From NCBI GenBank assembly GCA_903772945.1, contig CAICTM010001499.1:1-28110 (forward strand): DNA of 28,110 nt, given 5' to 3'. Numbering within the stretch: the first letter of the stretch is position 1; the number at the start of each line of letters is the position of its first letter. Below are positions 1 through 7,466 of the stretch, in pieces. Under the pieces are notes generated by a model. The model was given only the letters and a program-made list of their open reading frames with translations. It ran no database searches and was not told the DNA's origin. The stretch comes from Seminavis robusta (Eukaryota > Bacillariophyta > Bacillariophyceae > Naviculales > Naviculaceae). The translations under genes were made by a program, and so were the position numbers.

Positions 1-1190
1 TCGACAGCCACTGTACATGGAATTGCCTCAGTACTATCGACCCAAAGATTATGAAGGACAGGACTGTTTTTGAAACTTGACAAGTCCATCTATGGCAGAC
101 CGATTCACCTAAATTATTTTATGAGCATCTATGTCGCGGGATGATCCAACTTGGTTTCGAAACCTCGGCAGCAGACCCATGTTTGTTTATTCATAAGGAG
201 CATAACTCATGGTATTAAATTATTGTGATGACCAAATCTGGCTCAGTCCAGACAATATCTGATTGAGTCCTATGTGGCAGCTCCAGAACTTGGATATACC
301 TCACCATGGAAGAAAAAGGGTACATCTTTGGATTCCTCTGGCATTAATTTTGAAAGACAGGGAGACAATGTGAGCTTACTCAAAAAGGGCTCATCAATAA
401 AGTCATCGAATATACTGGTATGTCTGCGCTAGCAAGAAGCTTTCTCCTGCCCCACCGATCCTCTCGGAGTGACAAACTGGGGGCCCCATTTGAAGAAGAG
501 TGGAGCTATCCACTGCATTGGGATGCTCTTTATATTGCGTCGAACACTCGCCCAGACATCACATTTAGTGTGCACCAGGTGGCACGATTCAGTCACAATC
601 CCAGGCATTCCCTCCTCAAGCAATCAAACGTATCATTCGGTATCTGATTGGCACAAGTGACAAAGGCATTTGTTTTAGCCTAAACTTGATCAGGGACTTG
701 ATGTTGGGTCGATGCTGACTTCGCCGGATTTATGGATATGAGGATGATCAGGATCCTTGTGTCGTCAAGTCTCGCATGGTTTGTCTTGACTTTTTTGGGT
801 GCCCCATCATCTTGTCCAGCAAGCTACAGACTGACATTACTTTGAGCTCCATGCTGCTGAGTATGTTGCCTTCAGCATGTCAAGAGGGAGCTGCTTCCTA
901 TGCGAGCTTGCTAAAGAAATTGGTAGCAAACTGAATATGCCGGTAATTACTGAAGTCTCGTGCGCTCTACAGTGTTCGAATACAACCAAGTTGCTTGTCT
1001 CTTTTGAATGTTCCCAAAATGTCCGCGCGCACAAGTATTGCATTGAAGTACCACTTTTCAGGTCCAATATCGGGGAGTCGAGGGCATCGTGGCCAAGTAA
1101 ATTCCGACTCTGGAACAGCGGCCGACATTTCACTAAGGGTCTTCCGCTCCACAGTTTGCTGTCATTCGGAAGCTCCTCATGGGATGGTAA
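1..1190 (+). pseudogene. Decayed Ty1/copia retrotransposon pol (RT-RNase H end)
   Basis: This is the 3' part of a copia-type polyprotein gene, cut off by the left window edge and broken by several frameshifts and stops. Pieces in different frames read in the expected order. An RT start (LYMELPQYYRPKD) is followed by the SIYG segment, then GFETSAADPCLF. The catalytic box is YCDD at 221-232 (YVDD in most copia elements). The RT-connection peptide SNTRPDI.F.VHQVARFSHNPRHS lies near 540-610, the RNase H Asp region DADFAG near 706-726, and the family-typical end LLMGW plus stop is at about 1176-1190. No intact frame survives, so it cannot encode an active enzyme. The 3' LTR is not identifiable. 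Confidence 0.88.
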
Positions 1191-1380
1191 TTTACCTCAG
1201 GCTTTGCTGGGACTCTCTCCTATCGTTTCTTGCTCAGCTTCATTTCAGCTGTAAGGGAGGCGACGGGTACAGCTTAAATTCAGCTTTACAGCTTTACAAT
1301 TAGCAGGCTTATTCTAGAAAATAATCAATAACTGCTCACTTATTTGGAAATACAAACTTTACATCTCTTAGATCCTTAGA
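1191..1380. other. Spacer after copia pol, possible LTR remnant
   Basis: A purine run (aagggaggcga, about 1254) follows the copia stop where a polypurine tract would sit, so the sequence after it may be eroded 3' LTR. No second LTR copy is in the window to compare with, so this is only positional inference. Confidence 0.25.
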
Positions 1381-2115
1381 TTAGTCAATGCACAATGGTA
1401 TTGTCGCAATCATAGAATCAATAGTCCGCTGGTTTGTACCAGGTACGCATTTCTTTGGGTGGGTGGCAATTCGTTTCTCTTTCACGGCTCTGTAGTAGTT
1501 GACCGCTGCATCCACGTAGTCATCCGCAAGCCCATCGGCAAGTCTCTTGAAGATAGAGGCAGTTGTATCATTCGAATGATTAACAATGTAGCTGTGGAGT
1601 TGCTCGTCAACAGCTAAACCCTTGGAGACATTGAAATTGAACACTCCAATTAGGCGGCTAGCGTCCAGCTCCAAAGACTTCTCGTTGTACCCTGCAAACT
1701 TGCTGTTGCCACAATTCGCACAACTGTAGTAGATGGTGGTTAGGTACCGGTGCCCATTTACCCCATACAAAATCTTGGGAGCGGCAACCCAATCAAAAGA
1801 TGGGTTTGGAGCAATGCCATCATTCCGCTCGCAATTTGGGCAGGTCGGTGCAAAGTCTTTCATCAAAATGTGAGGTACGTAACACGCAACTTCACGTACG
1901 TAGTAGCCACTAGCAAATGCCTTGGATTCGCCACAGTTGAGAGACATGTTTCTGGCACCGGCAGGTGCAAGTCTAGTCCAATCTTTGCCTCGAAAGTAGT
2001 TGGGACCACGCGCCGCAACATCGCCCTGCACCTTGCTTATCCAATCCGCCTGCGCCTGACCAAACTTGGGTTTCTTCCCTTTCTGCCGCCCGCGTTGGGC
2101 AAGCAGCATTGACAT
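1381..2115 (-). CDS. DUF6729-like zinc-ribbon protein, probable transposon-derived fragment
   Basis: A 244-aa frame starts at the first ATG (2115); the frame extends further only with a TTG start. A lysine-rich N-terminus (RGRQKGKKPKF) is followed by a Cys-rich core: VACYVPHIL, then CPNC, about 40 residues on CANC, and KFAGYNEKSL. This spacing resembles the DUF6729-type zinc ribbon found at the front of long transposon-associated proteins in fungi and algae; the match is from memory of the family pattern. Such proteins normally continue for hundreds of residues, whereas this one stops soon after the ribbon (TIPLCID), so it is probably truncated or a relic. It lies directly beside the dead copia element, which fits a mobile-element graveyard. 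An expressed small gene is not excluded. Confidence 0.5.
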   Translation of the reverse strand: MSMLLAQRGRQKGKKPKFGQAQADWISKVQGDVAARGPNYFRGKDWTRLAPAGARNMSLNCGESKAFASGYYVREVACYVPHILMKDFAPTCPNCERNDGIAPNPSFDWVAAPKILYGVNGHRYLTTIYYSCANCGNSKFAGYNEKSLELDASRLIGVFNFNVSKGLAVDEQLHSYIVNHSNDTTASIFKRLADGLADDYVDAAVNYYRAVKEKRIATHPKKCVPGTNQRTIDSMIATIPLCID

Positions 2116-2680
2116 CTTGCTGGGCAATGACAAGCAACAAGCAAAACAATGAAATGGTAATGGACGATGGAGTGCTTTTTGACAAACTATTACCGCTCCA
2201 GCAACATACCTGCGATTCTAGCTAGCTACTACTATCGGTTCTTGTCACCGACCAACTACTAGACCTCTAAAAAAATGATAGATTACTCTCAACGGTTATC
2301 GTGGATGCAAACAAATCATCGTCGGGCATGCTGGGGATTAGGGATGATGAGTTCCGAAAAGCCGAAATGCGTTTTCCTATTAAGACTTTCAAAACCGTCA
2401 GATAACACTACAGTAGAAATAATACTGAGAGCACTTGCGTCACCAATGTCATTGGAATGGCGCTTTGACATGGGTCATCCTAAAAGATTTCGGGTGAAGA
2501 CAATGATTTGTGTGCCGATTGTGACGTATGTTTTCTTTTCTCTCATCCCCCCCTCTTTTTCTTTTTTTTCCTTCCTACGCAAAAGTTAGAGTTACACTTA
2601 CCATCAGATCACACCATCCACCCTTTGAAACAAACCTGCTTGTTCCAGTTCCCAGGTTTTGTCCGTCACACACCTTCACC

Positions 2681-4648
2681 ATGATGTCGCGCTTGGTTCT
2701 GCAGGTTCGTCCCGGCAGTGTTGCCATCCATCGCTGGTGTCTCCCCTCAAATCGCCCATCCAAGTTGCCTCTAGTACTGTTTTCTCGAAGTTTCTCCCAA
2801 CAGCGCAGCAAAGTTCCTGCTTCCCAAGTTCCCAAATTATGGGCCCAAGCTCAGGCCGTCTGCTTTGATGTGGACTGCACCATTACCAAGCAAGACGCTC
2901 TCGATGACTTGGCCAACTTTTTAGGAAAGGGCCAGCAAGTGCAAGACCTTACAAATGCCGCCATGAATGGAGACATGGATCTCGCCGAAGCCCTCCAAAA
3001 GCGCCTCGACATTATGGAACCCACCGTCGACAAATTGACGGCCTACGTGCAGTCCAATCCAGCAGCACCCCGATTGGTTCCGGGCATTCAATCTCTCATT
3101 CAAGAACTGCAGGCTCGAAATGTGGATGTCTTTTTGATCAGTGGTGGATTCCGAGAGCTCATTCTCCCCGTGGCGGATCTACTCAAGATTCCCCGTGATC
3201 ACATTTATGCCAATCGGTTCGTCTACATGTCCGACGATGCTCGATTGGATGGTACTGGCACCACAGAGTCCGTCTCGCAACTCATTCGCGTTACTGGCTT
3301 TGATCCTTCCCAAGTCACCAGTCGAGAGGGTGGCAAACCAGAAGCCATTCGACAAATCCGAAGCAAAAAGCCCTTGCAAACCGTCGTCATGATTGGAGAT
3401 GGTATTACCGATCTGGAAGCAGCCGAGGAAACGGGAGGTGCCGACTTGTTTATCGGTTACGGTGGCGTCGTAGCACGGCCACGAGTGCAGGAAAATGCCG
3501 ACTGGTGGATTACAGATTATCAAGAGATATTGGATGCCCTGCCACGCTTCAAAGTCGCCATGGTGGGAAGTGGAGCCTTTGCTTCGGCGGTACTTCAAAT
3601 GATTAGTCAAAATGCACGCGACAAGGCAATCTTTCAAGACATTGTCGACGTGTATGTCTACGAAGAAGACTACCACGGGGCCAAATTAACCTCAGCCATC
3701 AATCAGCAACACGAGAATCCCAAATACTTGCCAGGTGTGCATTTTGGAGACAATGTCGTGGCCAATCCGGACTTGGAAAGTACTGTCCAGGATGCGGACT
3801 TGATCATCTTTTGTGCTCCCCATCAGTTCATGCACTCTCTTTGCAAACAGATACAACTGATTGGCGTCAAACCCACCGCCAAAGCCATTTCACTGACAAA
3901 GGGAATCCACATCAGTCCGGAGCAAGGTCCACAGCTCATGTCCAGCATGATTCATAGAATGCTCAACATTGAGTGCAGTGTCTTGATGGGGGCCAACTTG
4001 GCAGGTGAAATTGGCCCCAACGGTCTTTGCGAAGCAACCATTGGCTCCCGTGTCCGGGAGCAAGGACACGTCTTTCAGGAATTGTTCGATACCGACTACT
4101 TTCATGTCTCTGTCATTCCAGATATTGAAGGGGCCGAGATGGCAGGAGCACTCAAAAATGTAGTGGCGCTGGCGGCGGGATTTGCAGACGGGTGTGATCT
4201 GGGACAGAATGCCAAAGCCGTGGTCCTTCGACAGGGTTTGAGCGAAATGAGACAATTTGCGAAGGCCATGTATCCCAACACTGTGCGGGACGAAACATTC
4301 TTTGAATCTTGTGGGGTAGCAGATCTTATTGCGACTTGCTATGGGGGCAGAAACCATCGTGTCGCGCAAGAGTTTGCCAAGCAAAGGGGCAGAACGAGCT
4401 TTTCTCAACTGGAAACCGATCTACTGAACGGCCAGAAGCTGCAGGGAGTGCTTACCAGCGAGGAGGTCCAATCTGTTTTGAGCAGCAAGGGGTGGCAAAA
4501 CCAATATCCCCTCTTCTCGACAGTTAATGCTATTGTCCGGGGTCGTCTGGAACCAAAGGACATTAGTAGATTTCGAGAGCTTCCGGGTTTGTCATTGGAG
4601 TCGGGTGGAGAGGAGCCTTCATTGCTAGAAAAGACTATTGGGTTCTAA
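2681..4648 (+). CDS. Bifunctional glycerol-3-phosphate phosphatase / NAD-dependent glycerol-3-phosphate dehydrogenase
   Basis: This intron-free gene encodes 655 aa in two enzyme halves. Residues 58-280 are a phosphoserine-phosphatase-like HAD domain: FDVDCT (D63, D65), LISGGF (S154), GGKPE (K219) and IGDGITD (D240, D244). Residues 290-635 are an NAD-dependent glycerol-3-phosphate dehydrogenase: GSGAFASA (usual GSGNWGSA), CAPHQF, LTKGIH (K407), MGANLAGEI, GALKNVVALAAGF (K492) and CYGGRN (R557). Green algae and diatoms have such fusions that turn dihydroxyacetone phosphate into glycerol through glycerol-3-phosphate. The N-terminal 50 residues are basic and Ser-rich (LFSRSFSQQ) and look like an organelle presequence; I see no diatom plastid ASAFAP motif, so mitochondrion is the simplest guess. 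I chose the ATG at 2681 (context caccttcacc) over an in-frame ATG at 2528, which would add 51 non-conserved residues. Confidence 0.93.
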   Translation: MMSRLVLQVRPGSVAIHRWCLPSNRPSKLPLVLFSRSFSQQRSKVPASQVPKLWAQAQAVCFDVDCTITKQDALDDLANFLGKGQQVQDLTNAAMNGDMDLAEALQKRLDIMEPTVDKLTAYVQSNPAAPRLVPGIQSLIQELQARNVDVFLISGGFRELILPVADLLKIPRDHIYANRFVYMSDDARLDGTGTTESVSQLIRVTGFDPSQVTSREGGKPEAIRQIRSKKPLQTVVMIGDGITDLEAAEETGGADLFIGYGGVVARPRVQENADWWITDYQEILDALPRFKVAMVGSGAFASAVLQMISQNARDKAIFQDIVDVYVYEEDYHGAKLTSAINQQHENPKYLPGVHFGDNVVANPDLESTVQDADLIIFCAPHQFMHSLCKQIQLIGVKPTAKAISLTKGIHISPEQGPQLMSSMIHRMLNIECSVLMGANLAGEIGPNGLCEATIGSRVREQGHVFQELFDTDYFHVSVIPDIEGAEMAGALKNVVALAAGFADGCDLGQNAKAVVLRQGLSEMRQFAKAMYPNTVRDETFFESCGVADLIATCYGGRNHRVAQEFAKQRGRTSFSQLETDLLNGQKLQGVLTSEEVQSVLSSKGWQNQYPLFSTVNAIVRGRLEPKDISRFRELPGLSLESGGEEPSLLEKTIGF

Positions 4649-5131
4649 TCCATTGGAACGATTGTACGTCCCGGTGTACGTGCGGTGCCTTGCAGAAATA
4701 CATGCCGCGGCAAGTCACCCTGATCCCACGGAAGCTAGCCCTGAAATCCGCCTCTTTCTTTGCCTACCATAAGCCTGGCCCCTCGCTGACGTCCGTAGAT
4801 AACTTCCCTACTCTAACAGGCACCTTTGATGAGTTGCCGAGGTCAAGGGAAAACTAAAAGAAAATTTGATTGCCATATCAAACTCGATTGATCGCCCTTT
4901 CAGCGAATTGACCCCGGAGCTGATCCGTACCATACATCGTATGGTACTGGTATCTTCAAACATAGAGTGACTTGGGGGGTGCAAAAAGCAGGGCAGAGGA
5001 TCTGGATTTGAGGAGGAATCCGCAAAAGTGACTGTACCGGTACTGGCCAGACTAACATGAAAGTCTGGAAGACAGTTCTAGACGGGTAGTTCAGGTAATT
5101 TAAGGGTTAAAATTATTATTTTCCTTACATT
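4649..5131. other. Intergenic spacer
   Basis: No gene is visible. It holds a small hairpin, gtaccatac at 4927-4935 paired with gtatggtac at 4939-4947. A short imperfect inverted repeat has tcaggtaattt at 5091-5101 facing aaaactacctga at 5156-5167. The first ~200 bases are probably the 3' UTR and terminator region of the upstream enzyme gene. Confidence 0.5.
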
Positions 5132-5167
5132 TTTGGATACAAAAATATATTTACCAAAACTACCTGA

Positions 5168-5470
5168 TACTACAGATCCCAGAACAACTGACCAAAAACC
5201 CTCGTTTCACAAAAAAACTTACTTGTTCTGTGTAGACGCAGTACAAAAGCCTACGAGGATTCTACCAGCTTTTTTTTAGCTCTGTCATTCGTGCGTCTTC
5301 GCTACCATACATGTGGCATATTCTCGATTTTTGGGTTGTCTGTTCAATGTTCTTACTTCTAGCTAGTAGTTGTACATAAAAGCTACGAGAACAAGAAAAA
5401 AACTCAAACTTCTAAAGGGCGAAAAAAGTGGTTCTTGGGTTTTTGGTCAGTTGTTCTGGGATCTGTAGTA
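5168..5470. mobile_element. MITE-like inverted-repeat element, TA-flanked, Tc1/mariner type suspected
   Basis: Positions 5168-5201 and 5437-5470 are perfect reverse complements over 34 bases. Read inward, both ends begin TACTACAGATCCCAGAACAA. If the outer TA on each side is the target duplication, the element is 299 bp (5170-5468) with CTACAG termini, as in many Tc1/mariner-derived MITEs. The interior is AT-rich with poly-A/T runs, has no coding frame, and keeps weaker inner pairing (cttgttct at 5222-5229 facing agaacaag at 5388-5395). A further 10-bp inverted match lies outside (5132-5141 and 5472-5481), separated from the left arm by 26 nt, so the true ends could be wider and one arm may carry an indel. 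The outer TA is palindromic, so it cannot by itself prove a target duplication. Confidence 0.7.
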
Positions 5471-5645
5471 CTGTATCCAAAGTTGTCTTCCTGGTGATCT
5501 TGCGTACCAGTCGTGGATCCACACCACAAAATATTAATATTACTGTATTATTCCAAGGTTCGCTGTTGGAGTTCCGGATGACTTGGATGAGGTCCTAAAA
5601 CACAATCCGGAATACCCTCGTCCATCCTTCCATGGGCGGTAACCA

Positions 5646-7247
5646 ATGATGATGGTGTTGCCAATCAGACCAACCAAACTTCAGTGTATTCTCGTGTACC
5701 GACTAGCAGAGGAGGGAAACCATGGCGAAAGAGAGTTGCTTCTTTTGGCCGGTATCCACACCCACAACAACGATGATTTGACCAAGATTAGCGCGAGAGT
5801 GATTCGCAACGGGCCGCCAAACATCCCAGGCAACCAAGAAGTAGTGGGAGGCATCAAAACCCGACGGTCGGGACTGTATCAGTTTGTGTACTGCGCTGAT
5901 TCTGATGCCATCTGTAAGAAGCCGTGCTTTGTGTGTGACCTGAAGACACCCTTGCTAATAATCGTGTTTTTGATTGTTGTACCTTTCGTAGGCTTTTGCG
6001 TGGTGACAGGTCTTGGATATCACGATCGCGTGGCGATGATGTGTGTGGGAGAAATTTCAAGGCAATTCCATCAAACATGTGGGGGACTAGCTGTGGATGT
6101 CGCGGCAGCGAATTCGTTGAGTGGGGCCTGCAAGACCCCATTCGAATCTCTCTTTGCAAAATTTGAAGACTCACGTCGAATTGTGAACAAGAGCACGAGG
6201 GCAGCTCATAAAGGAGGTCATGAACCTGGAAAAGGTGAACAGAATGACGAGTTGACACAGTGGTTGTCAGCGTTAAAGAAGAAGAAGAAAGCTGAAGGAA
6301 AGCCGAAGCGCGTTCGATTTGCGCCTCCGATTGTCGGTAATGATTATTCCAAAGAAGCGCAATCAAGGCCATCGGGCGGGTGCTTCGAGAATGTGTCTGC
6401 AGGAGAGATTTTCATCTCAGCACTTCTCCTGGGGCAGCCAGGACTGGCATTGCCTTCTAATGCCATTACCGCCAGGAATGCTGTGAGAAGCCGTGGTGGT
6501 GATGGGTCCAACGTTGAATCAAAAGCAAACATTGTACCGCCATTGGATAGTCCAGAAAATGATAGCAACAACAACGCTGTTGGATATTCAACCCTCCATT
6601 GTTCTGGAGAAGAAGTGGAGCCCACCCTTGTTCTGGGGGAAATGGAAACTCGGTCCTTTGGATCGAGCAGCAGCAACGGCGGCTTTGTTGATTTTGTGCC
6701 TTTTGAAAGCTTCCCCACCCTCTTCCCTTATGATGTGCCAACTGGTATGACCTTTTGCGGATGCAGTCCGACTACTTCAGGGGCGAGCACAATCAAGAGT
6801 GAGGCCCAGGAAACGGATCCCGATAGCATCTGTGAGTCGGCTCAACAGCCTGAGGAACCTCGCCAATCGGTCTCCGCCGAACCGAGCTTCCTCCTAAAAA
6901 TGACGGCGCGACTGCTCGCAACAGAGAATCAACTGAGAGAGGGAGCATGTGAAAACTGGGAGGGAGAATGCGATGGACTTGATAGTTACGGAAACGATAC
7001 TGGGTTGTCCTCGCGCAAGGGCGCTTTGCCTAAACCCACACAACACGGGAGCGAGGTACGATTGGTTGGGTACAGCATGGAGGATGTAGTCAAGCAGCTT
7101 CAAGAGCTGGAACGAGAGAATGAAGAACAAGGTGACTTCGCGAATGACTGGAAATGCCTCCAACCACCGCGAAAGCGACATGACAAGAAACCAACCCCCC
7201 CACAAATGAGGCAACCTTTTGCCATTCCAGACTTCATCACTATCTAG
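5646..7247 (+). CDS. Probable longin-domain protein with long disordered tail (one intron)
   Basis: The frame is open for 533 codons, but 5914-5991 looks like an intron, giving a 507-aa protein. After removal, residues ~13-160 read like a longin fold: a first strand (CILVYRLAEEG), YQFVYCADSDAICFCVVTG, then DRVAMMCVGEISRQF with HQTCGG, which corresponds to the F-L-x-x-I/V-x-x-x-F helix of VAMP7-, Sec22- and Ykt6-type longins. No SNARE coiled coil follows. The rest is low-complexity Ser/Asn/Glu-rich sequence with a basic patch and KRVRFAPP near residue 195-202, a good match to the RVxF docking motif for protein phosphatase 1. A short charged helix (SMEDVVKQLQELERENEEQ) precedes a Pro/Lys-rich end. 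The longin assignment is pattern-based and needs a structure prediction; a more upstream first exon is possible. Confidence 0.6.
   Translation: MMMVLPIRPTKLQCILVYRLAEEGNHGERELLLLAGIHTHNNDDLTKISARVIRNGPPNIPGNQEVVGGIKTRRSGLYQFVYCADSDAICKKPCFVCDLKTPLLIIVFLIVVPFVGFCVVTGLGYHDRVAMMCVGEISRQFHQTCGGLAVDVAAANSLSGACKTPFESLFAKFEDSRRIVNKSTRAAHKGGHEPGKGEQNDELTQWLSALKKKKKAEGKPKRVRFAPPIVGNDYSKEAQSRPSGGCFENVSAGEIFISALLLGQPGLALPSNAITARNAVRSRGGDGSNVESKANIVPPLDSPENDSNNNAVGYSTLHCSGEEVEPTLVLGEMETRSFGSSSSNGGFVDFVPFESFPTLFPYDVPTGMTFCGCSPTTSGASTIKSEAQETDPDSICESAQQPEEPRQSVSAEPSFLLKMTARLLATENQLREGACENWEGECDGLDSYGNDTGLSSRKGALPKPTQHGSEVRLVGYSMEDVVKQLQELERENEEQGDFANDWKCLQPPRKRHDKKPTPPQMRQPFAIPDFITI
5914..5991 (+). other. 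Candidate in-frame 78-nt intron
   Basis: The donor is T|GTAAGAAG, a branch-point-like tgctaataa lies at 5953-5961, a T-rich tract follows, and the acceptor is ttcgtag at 5985-5991. The length is a multiple of three and there is no in-frame stop, so an ORF caller reads through it as 26 residues that mimic a membrane helix (TPLLIIVFLIVVPFVGF). Confidence 0.75.
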
Positions 7248-7466
7248 TCCCTAGTGCGTAGGATTTGTTTGTAAATGTATTTCGATGTACTGTAAATTTC
7301 TCATTAGCTCACACTAGAAAAACAATCTACTGGATCCTTCAATGTCTAGTTTTTCAAATAGTCGTCTCCTGGTAGGAGTGCGCTGTTCACAACATGATCT
7401 CCTGAACATACGCCCTGCTCCTCCATTCCTGGAGTGGCTTTCCTTGGCATCAGCTGGGCTCTAGTA

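Noticed and set aside
2528..2680. Upstream ATG extension of the glycerol enzyme
   Set aside because: It adds 51 residues from a T/C-rich leader with no conservation expected; ATG 2681 has the better context and gives a normal presequence.
5944..6013. Transmembrane helix in the 533-codon frame
   Set aside because: Most of it falls inside the probable intron 5914-5991; splicing removes it and makes the flanking sequence continuous.
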